The translations under genes and the position numbers were made by a program. Shown in pieces: positions 25,803 to 34,288 of a stretch of 61,574 nucleotides of DNA. The stretch covers positions 1-61,574 of the forward strand of contig CACWVN010000001.1 in NCBI GenBank assembly GCA_902764285.1, given 5' to 3'. The stretch's first letter is position 1, and every line of letters starts with the position of its first letter. The notes under the pieces were generated by a model that saw only the letters and a list, made by a program, of their open reading frames with translations, searched no databases and was not told the DNA's origin. The stretch is from an uncultured Eubacteriales bacterium. Lineage in GTDB: Bacteria > Bacillota > Clostridia > Christensenellales > Aristaeellaceae.

Positions 25803-25831
25803 CGCCCGCCCCGTACAGAATGGGGCGGGCG
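25803..25831. terminator. GC hairpin downstream of the sensor lipoprotein
   Basis: Arms CGCCCGCCCC (25803-25812) and GGGGCGGGCG (25822-25831) with a 9-base loop, about 50 nt after the stop codon. No T-run follows, so termination efficiency is uncertain. Confidence 0.5.
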
Positions 25832-25872
25832 TCTGCGTGCCGGCGGGACAGGCAGGAGAGTGAGGAGTGAAA

Positions 25873-25957
25873 AAGTGAGGAGTGAGGAGTATGAGTTACC
25901 CGTGTTTGTCCCGGCGGGTAGCTGTACGCCTCACTCTTCGCTCCTCATTCCTCACTT
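25873..25957. repeat. Imperfect inverted repeat, purine-rich family (copy 3)
   Basis: Left arm (about 25873-25895) of GTGAGGAGT units pairs with the right arm (about 25934-25957) of CTCCTCATTCCTCACTT type, with a few mismatches. A further partial GTGAGGAGTGA copy lies at 25860-25870. Confidence 0.6.
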
Positions 25958-26044
25958 CATTTTGGGCGGGCGGCCCATGGCCGCCCCTACATAAGACCGG
26001 CAATTCCTTCGCAGGCGCGCCGATGCGGCGCCCGCCCGACAAAG

Positions 26045-26150
26045 TGAGGAGAGTGGAAAGTTGAGAGTTGAGATATAGTTTGCCCAAGGGTCGATTTCCG
26101 CCGTCGGGCAACATTATCTAAACTCTGAACTGTTCACTCTCCGCTCTCGG
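26045..26150. repeat. Imperfect inverted repeat, purine-rich family (copy 4)
   Basis: Left arm around 26049-26075 (GAGAGTGGAAAGTTGAGAG) pairs with the right arm around 26114-26146, with mismatches. Inside it a smaller stem, TTGCCC (26080-26085) with GGGCAA (26106-26111), can form. Confidence 0.55.
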
Positions 26151-26173
26151 CATGGGCCGCTCCTGCACGACGG

Positions 26174-27772
26174 TTACGCTTCGCCGCCGTTCCTGGCGTG
26201 CAGGCTGCGGTATTCCTTGGGCGTCATGCCTTCGGACTTGCGGAACACGTGGCTGAAATAATTGGGCTCGTTGTAGCCGATCTCCATGGCGATGTTCGAA
26301 AGCTTCATATCGCTGGAGACCAGCAGCTCCTTTGCCCGCTCGATGCGCAGCCCCGTCAGGTAGGCGATGAACGGCTTGCCCATCGTCTGGGAGAACACGG
26401 TGCTGAAATGGGCCGACGACATGCCCACGTGGCGGGCGACGCCGATCAGCGTGATGTTGGGGTCGCAGTAGTTTTCGGCTACGTATTCCACCGCGCGGCT
26501 GATCACGTGGTTGCGCTGCAGGTGCAGCGGGCGGCCCTGGCGGGCGCGCGCGGCGCGCTGCAGCAGCTCCAGCGCCGTCTGGCGGAAGGTCTCCCTTCGC
26601 CCGGAGGCGGCGGTGACGTCGAAGCGGGCGCTCAGTTCGCTGGCGATATCCTTCGGGTCGGCCTGGGGCGTCGCCCGCGCGATCATGGATACCGCGATCC
26701 TCAGCAGATCGATCAGCGCGTAATAGCGCATCAGTGTGCTGCCGAACTGGTTCACCAGCGCCGGATCCTCCAGCACTGCGTCCAGCAGCGCGGGCACGTC
26801 CTCCGGCGCGGCGCGCTGCAGCTTCTGCTGGAAATCCTCGCCGAAGGGGCTGTCCGACTGCACGATTTCCGCGGTCAGCTGGGCGGTGTCGCTGATGTCG
26901 ATCACCGCTCCGGCGGAGAGGGCGCTGACCTTGCGCAGCAGGCCTTCCGCGGCCCGGCAGGCCTGGGAGACGGCGCTGATGCGCTGCACGGCGCTGCCGA
27001 TAACGGCGGTGATCGCGGGGCACAGCTCGCGCAGCTCGTGCCGCAGGATGTTGATGATTTCCCAGACCCGGTCGTTCACCGATTCCGGATCGCCGCCGCA
27101 GGCCAGCAGCGTCAATTGGCCGTTGTCGTGGAAGTAATACAGGTCCGCCTTCAGCTGGCCCAGCACCCGCGTCGCCGCGGCGCGCCGCAGCCGGTGGTCG
27201 GCGTCCTCGCCCTCGAAATAGAACAGCACCGGCTGGTAGCAGGGATACAGCACCTCCAGATCCAGCGCGCGCGCGCGCTCCAGCAGCACGCCGGTCTCGG
27301 CGCTGCCGTACAGCAGCTGCTGCATGTAATGCTGGCGCAGCGCGGTGTGCAGCTCGTCCTTGTCATAGCCGCCGGGCAGCGCGTCCTCGGCCTTGGCAGC
27401 CTCGATCTGGCCGGCGATCTTTTCGATGGCGCTCACCAGCTCCGCCGAGCGGATCGGCTTGAGCAGGTACATATCCACACCCAGCTGGATGGCCTTCTGG
27501 GCGAATTCAAAATCCCCGAAGCCGCTGATGATGATGATCTTCAGCCAGGGCATCATGCGCTTGACGTTGTCGATCAGTCCGAAGCCGTCCAGGAACGGCA
27601 TGCGGATGTCGGTCAGCAGGATGTCGGGCATCAGGTCCTGCATCATGGACAGCGCCATTTCGCCGTCGGAGGCTTCGCCGCAGAAGGCGTAGGGCCCGGG
27701 CATCTTTTCGATGATGCTGCGGATGCTCTGGCGGATCAGCAGCTCGTCTTCCACCACGAATATCTGGTACAC
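26174..27772 (-). CDS. YesN-type response regulator, receiver plus AraC DNA-binding domain
   Basis: A 532-residue regulator. Receiver domain (about 1-120) with phosphorylation site Asp55 in LLTDIRMP and acidic pair Glu8-Asp9; a long central linker of unknown fold; C-terminal AraC/XylS helix-turn-helix pair (about 430-528) with VARHVGMSSAHFSTVFSQT and IAMEIGYNEPNYFSHVF. GTG start at 27772 follows AAAGGAGG by 7 nt. It converges on the kinase and sensor genes instead of following them, but is their obvious partner. Probable targets are the divergent importer operon and itself. Confidence 0.92.
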   Translation of the reverse strand: MYQIFVVEDELLIRQSIRSIIEKMPGPYAFCGEASDGEMALSMMQDLMPDILLTDIRMPFLDGFGLIDNVKRMMPWLKIIIISGFGDFEFAQKAIQLGVDMYLLKPIRSAELVSAIEKIAGQIEAAKAEDALPGGYDKDELHTALRQHYMQQLLYGSAETGVLLERARALDLEVLYPCYQPVLFYFEGEDADHRLRRAAATRVLGQLKADLYYFHDNGQLTLLACGGDPESVNDRVWEIINILRHELRELCPAITAVIGSAVQRISAVSQACRAAEGLLRKVSALSAGAVIDISDTAQLTAEIVQSDSPFGEDFQQKLQRAAPEDVPALLDAVLEDPALVNQFGSTLMRYYALIDLLRIAVSMIARATPQADPKDIASELSARFDVTAASGRRETFRQTALELLQRAARARQGRPLHLQRNHVISRAVEYVAENYCDPNITLIGVARHVGMSSAHFSTVFSQTMGKPFIAYLTGLRIERAKELLVSSDMKLSNIAMEIGYNEPNYFSHVFRKSEGMTPKEYRSLHARNGGEA

Positions 27773-27830
27773 GTCGCGGCCTCCTTTCTCCGGCGGGGCG
27801 CCACCCCGGCTGAACGCGCGTTCTTCTGAT

Positions 27831-27836
27831 ATTATA
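27831..27836 (-). promoter_or_regulatory. Candidate -10 of the YesN-type regulator
   Basis: TATAAT on the minus strand, about 60 nt before the GTG start. The -35 candidate TTCCCT is poor. Confidence 0.4.
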
Positions 27837-27955
27837 CATCATTTTTCCGCGGAAGGGAAGAGCCCGGTTCCCGCCGGCGCCGGCGGCATTATAGAAACTT
27901 AATGGAGCGCGGCAGCGGTTTTTTTCGCGCGGGTATGGCGGACACACGCCTTTTA

Positions 27956-27964
27956 TGGTATAAT
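27956..27964 (+). promoter_or_regulatory. Extended -10 promoter of the transketolase operon
   Basis: TGG-TATAAT, about 100 nt before the transketolase start. No good -35 is present. Confidence 0.55.
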
Positions 27965-28066
27965 GGAAAGGAAAACAGCGGTATCCGGCCCCGATCGCGC
28001 CGAAAGCCGCGCGATGGAACCGGCGCGCCGGTTCGACCGGACTGTAATAAAGAGGAGGAAGAGAGA

Positions 28067-28918
28067 TTGAACACTTCTGAAAAGCGCGAGCTGCGGCGCT
28101 TTGCCGCCGAGATCCGCATAGCGCTGCTCGAGGAGTTGAAGGCCAGGGGCTTCGGCCATGTCGGCGGATCCCTGTCCATCTGCGACCTGCTGGCGGTGCT
28201 GTACGGCAAAGTCATGAATTACCGGGTCGAAGATCCCAAGTGGGCCGACCGCGACAAGCTGGTCTGCTCCAAGGGCCACGCGGGCCCCGCGATCTACGCC
28301 ACGCTGGCGCTGAAGGGCTTTTTCCCGATGGAGCAGCTGAAGACGCTGAACCGCCCGGGCACCAACCTGCCCAGCCACTGCGACAAGAACAAGACCGTGG
28401 GCATCGACTGCACCACCGGCTCCCTGGGCCAGGGCACCTCCCAGGCCGTGGGCATGGCCCTGGGCGACAAGCTGAAGGGCCGCCAGAACCGCGTGTTTTT
28501 GATCGTGGGCGACGGCGAGATCGACGAAGGCCAGTGCTGGGAAGCCGCCATGTTCACCGCGGCGAAGAACCTGACCAACCTGGTTTGGATCATCGATGAC
28601 AACAAAAAGCAGCTGGACGGCCCCACGGCCGATATCCTGCCCACGTTTGACCTGCGCGCCAAGATGGAAGCCTTCGGCTTCGACGCCGTGCGCGTAAAGG
28701 GCAACGATGTTGAGGCGCTCTATGAGGCGCTGGAAAAGAAGCCCGAGGGCAAGCCCGTCGCCATCATCATGGACAACGTCAAGGGCAGCGGCGTGAAGGC
28801 CGTCGAGGAGACCGCGTCGAACCATTCCATGAACGTCGCGCCCGAGGTGTGGGACAGCTATATCGCCGCCGTGAAGGCGGATCTGGAAGCGCTGGAAAAG
28901 GAGGTGGCCGAAGCATGA
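28067..28918 (+). CDS. Transketolase, N-terminal (TPP pyrophosphate-binding) subunit
   Basis: A 283-residue subunit of a split transketolase, which moves two-carbon ketol units in the pentose phosphate pathway. The thiamine diphosphate motif starts GDGEIDEGQCWEAAMF and ends IIDDNK; SKGHAGPAIYATLA and GSLGQGTSQAVGMALG are family-typical. The TTG start at 28067 is set by AGGAGG about 9 nt upstream. It overlaps the C-terminal subunit gene by ATGA. Confidence 0.93.
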   Translation: MNTSEKRELRRFAAEIRIALLEELKARGFGHVGGSLSICDLLAVLYGKVMNYRVEDPKWADRDKLVCSKGHAGPAIYATLALKGFFPMEQLKTLNRPGTNLPSHCDKNKTVGIDCTTGSLGQGTSQAVGMALGDKLKGRQNRVFLIVGDGEIDEGQCWEAAMFTAAKNLTNLVWIIDDNKKQLDGPTADILPTFDLRAKMEAFGFDAVRVKGNDVEALYEALEKKPEGKPVAIIMDNVKGSGVKAVEETASNHSMNVAPEVWDSYIAAVKADLEALEKEVAEA

Positions 28919-29874
28919 AGCTGAATTATACCGGCAGCCCGGACCCCAGGACCTTTAAGGATTTCTTCGGGACCGAAATTCCGCGCATGCTGGACGCGGA
29001 CCCGAATCTCATCTATCTGGACGCCGATCTGATGAGCTGCATCGGCACCGCCAAGTACGGCAAGGCCCATCCCGACCGCGCCATCAACTGCGGCATCGCC
29101 GAGGGCAACATGGCGGGTATCGCCGCGGGCCTGGCGGCGGCGGGCTTCACGCCCATCTGCCACACTTTCGGCCCGTTCGCCTCGCGCCGCTGCTTTGACC
29201 AGGTGTTCATGTCCGCGGGCTATGCCCACAACGACATCACCATGATCGGCACCGACCCGGGTGTCACCGCGGCCATGAACGGCGGCACCCACATGCCCTT
29301 TGAGGACGTGGCCATGTACCGCGCGCTGCCCGGCGCCACCATCGTGGATCCCGCCGACACCGCCCAGCTGTACAGCATCTTTGCCGACCTGGTGAAGCGC
29401 CCCGGCGTAAAGTACCTGCGCGCGAACCGCAAGTCCAACGACCGCGTGTATGAAGACGGCAACACCTTTGAAATCGGCAAGGGCGTGGTGCTGCGCGAAG
29501 GCCCCGACGCGACGATCATCGCCGCGGGCTACATGGTGGGCAAGGCCATGAAGGCCGCCGAGCTGCTGGCCGAAAAGGGCATCCAGGTCAGCGTGATCGA
29601 TATGTTCACCATCAAGCCGCTGGACGCGGAGCTGGTCGCGGCGTACGCGAAGAAGACCGGCGCCGTCGTGACGGCGGAGAACCACAACCGCATCGGCGGC
29701 CTGTACAGCGCCGTGGCCGAGTGCCTGGCGGCGACGTGCCCCGTGCCCGCGGGCTGCGTGGCCGTGGAGGACGAGTTCGGCGAGGTCGGCCCGGTGGATT
29801 ACCTGGCCGAGCGCTTCGGGCTGACGCCGGAGCACATCGTCGCCGAGGTGGAAAAGACCATCGCGAGGAAATAA
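28915..29874 (+). CDS. Transketolase, C-terminal (pyrimidine-binding) subunit
   Basis: A 319-residue partner subunit with the transketolase pyrimidine-binding domain (NCGIAEGNMAGIAAGLA, FGPFASRRCFDQVF) and the C-terminal domain (SVIDMFTIKPLD, TAENHNRIGGLYSAVAE). The ATG at 28915 overlaps the stop of the N-terminal subunit gene, so the two are made together. Split transketolases of this size are usual in Clostridia. Confidence 0.93.
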   Translation: MKLNYTGSPDPRTFKDFFGTEIPRMLDADPNLIYLDADLMSCIGTAKYGKAHPDRAINCGIAEGNMAGIAAGLAAAGFTPICHTFGPFASRRCFDQVFMSAGYAHNDITMIGTDPGVTAAMNGGTHMPFEDVAMYRALPGATIVDPADTAQLYSIFADLVKRPGVKYLRANRKSNDRVYEDGNTFEIGKGVVLREGPDATIIAAGYMVGKAMKAAELLAEKGIQVSVIDMFTIKPLDAELVAAYAKKTGAVVTAENHNRIGGLYSAVAECLAATCPVPAGCVAVEDEFGEVGPVDYLAERFGLTPEHIVAEVEKTIARK

Positions 29875-29934
29875 ACGACGGGAAACCCGGTTCAAGGGCC
29901 GGCCTGAAGCGGCCGCTCGGGGATTCCTCCCGAG

Positions 29935-29985
29935 ACCCCGCCCAAGGGAAACATCCCTTGAGCGGGGTTCTTTGAAAGTTTTTCC
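29935..29985 (+). terminator. Terminator after the transketolase genes
   Basis: Arms 29935-29948 and 29955-29968 form about 14 bp (one mismatch), followed by TCTTTGAAAGTTTTT. Confidence 0.65.
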
Positions 29986-30017
29986 CGCCGGAACGACCGG
30001 AAGAGGAGGGATGCGCC

Positions 30018-30230
30018 GTGCCGCTGTTCGGGAAGAAGCCTCAATTGAAGTACGACCCGCAGACCCAGCAGCCCGCCGTGCGCAAAAGCATTTGCACCGG
30101 CGAAATGACGGCGGGGTTCATCGACCTGCGCACCGGGAAATTCCAGGACATCATGCGCGTGGACGGCCGCAGGGGCCTGGAAGCGTTCATGAAGGAGATC
30201 GGCGCGACCGAAATCAAGGAGATCTATTGA
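30018..30230 (+). CDS. Small conserved-looking 70-residue protein of unknown function
   Basis: GTG start at 30018, preceded by GAGGAGGGATGCGCC, a clear ribosome site. The product is soluble, with a basic N-terminus (PLFGKKPQLKYD), a central CTGEMTAGF segment with one cysteine, and a C-terminal EIKEIY. I recall similar small proteins in gut Clostridia but cannot name a function. It lies 35 nt before the LUD gene and is probably co-transcribed with it. Confidence 0.65.
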   Translation: MPLFGKKPQLKYDPQTQQPAVRKSICTGEMTAGFIDLRTGKFQDIMRVDGRRGLEAFMKEIGATEIKEIY

Positions 30231-30265
30231 CAGAACCGGCGAACACGCCCGGACGGGAGGTACCC

Positions 30266-30895
30266 ATGAACGAAAACGTCATCAGGCGCAACGAACTGCT
30301 GGCCCAGAAGGTCATCAAGGGGCTGCAGTCCCGCAACATGTCCGGCTATTACGCCGAGAGCCGCGAGGCCGCGCTGAAGCAGGCGCTGGAGCTGATCCCC
30401 GAGGGCAGCTCGGTGACCATGGGCGGCGCGACGAGCGCCCACGAGATCGGGCTGGTGGACGCGCTGAAGGCCGGGAATTACAACTTCATCGACCGCGACG
30501 CCTACGAGGACAAGCGCGCCGCCATGCTGGCGGCCTATGACGCCGACGTGTTCCTCGCCAGCGCCAACGCCATTACCGAAGACGGCGTGCTGGTGAACAT
30601 CGACGGCAATTCCAATCGCGTCTCCGCCATCGCCCAGGGTCCGAAGAAGGTCGTTTTCATCGTGGGCATGAACAAGGTGTGCGACGACGTGGACGGCGCC
30701 GTGAAGCGCGCCCGCAACGTGGCCGCGCCCATCAACGCCCAGCGGTTCGGCCTGAACACGCCCTGCGCGAAGACCGGCTCCTGCATGAACTGCAAGTCGC
30801 CGGACACCATCTGCTGCCAGTTTTTGATCACCCGGTTTTCCAGGCATCCGGGGCGCATCCACGTGATCCTGGTCAACGACAGCCTGGGATTCTGA
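30266..30895 (+). CDS. LUD domain protein (lactate utilization LutC/LutB-like)
   Basis: A 209-residue protein of the LUD (DUF162) family. Recognisable segments: SVTMGGATSAHEIGLV, VFLASANAITEDGVLVNIDG, VVFIVGMNKV and a C-terminal cysteine cluster CMNCKSPDTICC that could bind metal or an iron-sulfur centre. LUD proteins occur in the LutABC lactate oxidation complex, but stand-alone versions like this are common in Clostridia and their reaction is unproved. ATG at 30266 follows GGGAGG. No lutA or lutB gene is nearby. Confidence 0.85.
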   Translation: MNENVIRRNELLAQKVIKGLQSRNMSGYYAESREAALKQALELIPEGSSVTMGGATSAHEIGLVDALKAGNYNFIDRDAYEDKRAAMLAAYDADVFLASANAITEDGVLVNIDGNSNRVSAIAQGPKKVVFIVGMNKVCDDVDGAVKRARNVAAPINAQRFGLNTPCAKTGSCMNCKSPDTICCQFLITRFSRHPGRIHVILVNDSLGF

Positions 30896-30910
30896 GAGGA
30901 GGACACCACC

Positions 30911-32194
30911 ATGCAGTACAAGGGATTGGGCACCGCCTGCGTGCAGGGCGGCTATACGCCCGGCAACGGCGAACCCCGCCAGATACCGATCATCCAGTCC
31001 ACCACCTTCAAGTACGACACCAGCGAGGACATGGGCAAGCTGTTCGACCTGGAGGCCACGGGCTATTTCTACACGCGCCTGCAGAACCCCACCAACGATT
31101 TCGTGGCGGCCAAGATCTGCGCGCTGGAGGGCGGCACCGCCGCAATGCTGACGTCCTCGGGCCAGGCGGCCAACTTCTTCGCGCTGTTCAACATCGCCTC
31201 CTGCGGCGATCACATCGTGTCCTCGTCCACCATCTACGGCGGCACGTTCAACCTGATCTCCGTGACGATGAAGAAGATGGGCATCGACGTGACGTTCGTC
31301 TCGCCCGACTGCACCGACGAAGAATTGGAAGCCGCCTTCCGGCCCAACACGAAGGCCGTGTTCGGCGAGACCATCGCCAACCCGGCGCTGACGGTGCTGG
31401 ATATCGAGCAGTTCGCCCGGGCGGCCCACGCCCACGGCGTGCCGCTGATCATCGACAACACCTTCGCCACGCCGGTGAACTGCCGGCCCTTCGAATGGGG
31501 CGCGGACATCGTCACCCATTCCACCACCAAGTACATGGACGGCCACGGCGTGGGCGTCGGCGGCGCCATCGTGGACGGCGGCAAATTCGACTGGATGGCC
31601 CACGCGGACAAGTTCCCGGGGCTCACCACGCCGGACGACAGCTACCACGGCATCACCTACGCCGAGCGCTTCGGCAGGGAGGGCGCGTTCATCACCAAGT
31701 GCACCGCCCAGCTGATGCGCGATTTCGGCTCCATCCAGTCGCCGCAGAACGCCTTTTATCTGAACCTGGGCCTGGAGAGCCTGCACGTGCGCATGAAGCG
31801 GCACTGCGAAAACGGCCTGGCCGTGGCGCGGTTCCTGCGCGGCCACGAAAAGGTGGCCTCCGTCAGCTACTGCGACCTGCCGGACAGCCCCTATCACGAC
31901 CGGGCGAAGAAATACCTGCCGAACGGCTCCTGCGGCGTGGTCAGCTTTGAGCTGAAGGGCGGGCGCGAGGCGGCCAGCGCGTTCATGAAAGCGCTGAAGA
32001 TCGCGGCCATCGAGACCCACGTAGCCGACGCCCGCACCTGCTGCCTGAACCCGGCCAGCAGCACCCACCGCCAGATGACCGACGAGCAGCTGAAGGCTGC
32101 GGGAGTGCCCGCGGGGCTGATCCGCGTCAGCTGCGGCCTGGAGGACGCCGAGGACCTGGTGGCCGACATCGCCCAGGCGCTGGAGAAGTGCTGA
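30911..32194 (+). CDS. metY: O-acetylhomoserine aminocarboxypropyltransferase / cysteine synthase family PLP enzyme
   Basis: A 427-residue Cys/Met-metabolism PLP enzyme. It would condense O-acetylhomoserine with sulfide to homocysteine. PLP-binding Lys207 lies in HSTTKYMDGHG; the cofactor-site segments SSGQAANFFAL, ETIANPALTVLD and IIDNTFATP are present. Length fits MetY more than MetB (about 380). ATG at 30911 follows AGGAGG and is 15 nt after the LUD gene. A related gamma-lyase role cannot be excluded from sequence alone. Confidence 0.85.
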   Translation: MQYKGLGTACVQGGYTPGNGEPRQIPIIQSTTFKYDTSEDMGKLFDLEATGYFYTRLQNPTNDFVAAKICALEGGTAAMLTSSGQAANFFALFNIASCGDHIVSSSTIYGGTFNLISVTMKKMGIDVTFVSPDCTDEELEAAFRPNTKAVFGETIANPALTVLDIEQFARAAHAHGVPLIIDNTFATPVNCRPFEWGADIVTHSTTKYMDGHGVGVGGAIVDGGKFDWMAHADKFPGLTTPDDSYHGITYAERFGREGAFITKCTAQLMRDFGSIQSPQNAFYLNLGLESLHVRMKRHCENGLAVARFLRGHEKVASVSYCDLPDSPYHDRAKKYLPNGSCGVVSFELKGGREAASAFMKALKIAAIETHVADARTCCLNPASSTHRQMTDEQLKAAGVPAGLIRVSCGLEDAEDLVADIAQALEKC

Positions 32195-32207
32195 AAAAAT
32201 CGTGGAC

Positions 32208-32225
32208 GGGGGAGCCGGCTCCCCC
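32208..32225 (+). terminator. Hairpin after the metY gene
   Basis: Perfect 18-bp palindrome GGGGGAGCC/GGCTCCCCC immediately after the gene. No T-run follows, so it may be a processing or weak termination site. Confidence 0.5.
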
Positions 32226-32303
32226 GCCGCGTGCGATTGTAATTCGGGTGACGCGGGTTCATCCGGGGCATACTGACGGTATCATCTCAAAGGAGGATTC
32301 GCC

Positions 32304-32813
32304 ATGCAGAAGATATTGATCGTGGTGGACATGCAGGTGGATTTCGTGAACGGCAGCCTGGGCACCGCCGAGGCGCAGACCATCGTGCCCGCCGCGGTGG
32401 AGAAGGTGCGCGGCCACGAGGGCCCGGTCATCTTCACCCGGGACACCCACGGCCCGGATTACCTGGATACCCAGGAGGGGAAGAAGCTGCCGGTGAAGCA
32501 CTGCGTCGAGGGCACCGGGGGCTGGCAGATCATACCGGAGCTGCGGCAATACGCCGTCGACGTGGTGAACAAGGGCACCTTCGGCTCCACGGCCCTGGCC
32601 GAACGGCTGCGGGCGCAGGCGGACGGCATCGAATCCATCGAGGTGATCGGCCTGTGCACCGACATCTGCGTGGTCTCCAACGCGCTGCTGCTGAAGGCGG
32701 CCATGCCGGAAGTACCCATCCGCGTGGACAGCCGCTGCTGCGCGGGCGTGACGCCGGAAAAGCACCTGGCGGCGCTGGAGACGATGCGCAGCTGCCAGAT
32801 CGACGTGATTTGA
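32304..32813 (+). CDS. pncA: Nicotinamidase-type cysteine hydrolase
   Basis: A 169-residue isochorismatase-fold hydrolase. The catalytic triad is visible as Asp9 (VVDMQVDF), Lys in VNKGTFGS and Cys in GLCTDICVVSN. It would deamidate nicotinamide to nicotinic acid. It directly precedes pncB and nadE, which turn nicotinic acid into NAD, so the assignment to nicotinamidase is stronger than family similarity alone gives. ATG at 32304 follows AAAGGAGG. Confidence 0.88.
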   Translation: MQKILIVVDMQVDFVNGSLGTAEAQTIVPAAVEKVRGHEGPVIFTRDTHGPDYLDTQEGKKLPVKHCVEGTGGWQIIPELRQYAVDVVNKGTFGSTALAERLRAQADGIESIEVIGLCTDICVVSNALLLKAAMPEVPIRVDSRCCAGVTPEKHLAALETMRSCQIDVI

Positions 32814-32827
32814 AGGAGGCGGGCGCG

Positions 32828-34288
32828 ATGACGATCTACGACCGGTCCAACATCGGCATGATGATGGACCTGTACGAGCTGACGATGGCCAACGGCTATT
32901 TCACCCAGGAGCAGCAGGCCTGCCGGGTGGCCTTCGACGTGTTCTACCGGCGCAACCCCGACGGCGGCGGCTTCGCCATCTTCGCGGGGCTGGAGCAGAT
33001 CCTGGAATACCTGGAGGGGCTGCATTTTTCCGCGGAGGACGTGGAATACCTGCGCTCGCTGAACCTGTTCAGCGCCGATTTTCTGGATTACCTGCGCGAC
33101 TTCCGGTTCACCGGCGACGTGTACGCCTTCCCCGAGGGCACCGTGATGTACCCGGAGGAGCCGATTCTGACCGTGGTGGCCGACCTGGTGCAGGCGCAGA
33201 TCATCGAAACCGAGCTGCTGGCCCAGGTGAACCACCAGTCGCTGGTGGCCACGAAGGCCCAGCGCGTCGTGCGCGCGGCGGCGGGCCGGCCGGTGTCCGA
33301 TTTCGGCGCGCGCCGCGCCCACAACAACGACGCCGCCATCTACGGCGCCCGGGCCTGCTGCATCGGCGGCGTCAGCGGCACGGCCACGGTGTCCGCCGGC
33401 CAGGCCTTCGATATCCCCGTCAGCGGCACCATGGCCCACAGCTGGGTGATGTACTACGGCGACGAGCTGACGGCCTTCCGCCGGTTCGCCGAGGTGTACC
33501 CGGACAACTGCATCCTGCTGGTGGACACCTACGACGTGCTGCGCTCCGGCGTGCCCAACGCCATCAAGGTGTTCTCCGAGATGCGCGACGCCGGCATCGA
33601 ATCGAAGAGCTTCGGGATCCGCCTGGATTCCGGCGACCTGGCCTACCTGTCCCGGGAGGCGCGGGCCATGCTGGATGCCGCGGGCTTTGACAGGGCGAAG
33701 ATCGTGGTCAGCAACAGCCTGGACGAGTACACGATCACGTCGATCCTGGACCAGGGCGGGCGCATCGACGCCTTCGGCGTGGGCGAGCGGATGATCACCG
33801 CCCGGTCGGAGCCGGTGTTCGGCGCGGTGTACAAGCTGTGCGCCGTGGCCGGGCCGGACGGCGCGTTCCAGCCGCGGATCAAGATCTCCGAGACCGTGGC
33901 CAAGATTACCAATCCGGGCCTGAAGAAGGTCTACCGCGTGTATAACGCCGACGGCAAGGCCGTGGCCGACCTGATCACCGGCTGGGAGGGCATCGACCCC
34001 GACGCCGTGCGCACCGGCTACCGCTTCGTGGACCCCGAGCGCCCGTGGAAGAAGCGGGAGTTCCGGGACTGCACCGCGAAGGAACTGCAAAAGCACGTGC
34101 TGGCCAACGGCCGGCGCACCGGCCCGGCCGCGACGGTGCGGGACATCGCCGACTACGTCCGCCGCCAGCTGAAGGACGAGATCTGGGATGAGGAGCAGCG
34201 CTTCGAATACCCGCACAAGCACTACATCGACATGTCCCCGGAATACTACGCCATGAAGATGCGCATGCTGGAGGAGAGCCATGGCTGA
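32828..34288 (+). CDS. pncB: Nicotinate phosphoribosyltransferase
   Basis: A 486-residue enzyme forming nicotinate mononucleotide from nicotinate, PRPP and ATP. Family segments: MMMDLYELTMANGYF at the N-terminus, VSDFGARRAHNNDAA, GTMAHSWVMYYGDE, FGIRLDSGDLAYLS and DAFGVGERMITA. ATG at 32828 follows AAGGAGG and lies 14 nt after pncA. It overlaps nadE by 8 bp. Confidence 0.95.
   Translation: MTIYDRSNIGMMMDLYELTMANGYFTQEQQACRVAFDVFYRRNPDGGGFAIFAGLEQILEYLEGLHFSAEDVEYLRSLNLFSADFLDYLRDFRFTGDVYAFPEGTVMYPEEPILTVVADLVQAQIIETELLAQVNHQSLVATKAQRVVRAAAGRPVSDFGARRAHNNDAAIYGARACCIGGVSGTATVSAGQAFDIPVSGTMAHSWVMYYGDELTAFRRFAEVYPDNCILLVDTYDVLRSGVPNAIKVFSEMRDAGIESKSFGIRLDSGDLAYLSREARAMLDAAGFDRAKIVVSNSLDEYTITSILDQGGRIDAFGVGERMITARSEPVFGAVYKLCAVAGPDGAFQPRIKISETVAKITNPGLKKVYRVYNADGKAVADLITGWEGIDPDAVRTGYRFVDPERPWKKREFRDCTAKELQKHVLANGRRTGPAATVRDIADYVRRQLKDEIWDEEQRFEYPHKHYIDMSPEYYAMKMRMLEESHG

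Larger units (their letters stand above)
25753..26173. other. Repeat-rich intergenic region between convergent sensor and regulator genes
   Basis: About 420 bp without a gene. It contains a GC hairpin (25803-25812 with 25822-25831), two imperfect purine-rich inverted repeats (25873-25957 and 26045-26150) and a GC palindrome near 25965-25987 (GGGCGGCCCATGGCCGCCC). It looks like an accumulation of small repeat elements at the end of two transcription units. Confidence 0.7.
27773..28066. other. Divergent promoter region between regulator and transketolase genes
   Basis: About 290 bp with a minus-strand -10 TATAAT (27836-27831, weak -35) for the regulator and a plus-strand extended -10, TGG-TATAAT (27956-27964), for the transketolase pair. 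No gene is seen. Confidence 0.6.

Noticed and set aside
25860-25958. GTGAGGAGT repeats considered as a CRISPR array
   Set aside because: Repeats are short, irregular and inverted, with no unique spacers of constant length and no cas genes.
30266-30895. LUD protein considered as part of a lactate oxidation (LutABC) operon
   Set aside because: No lutA or lutB homologue is adjacent; the neighbours are a small unknown protein and a sulfhydrylase-type enzyme.
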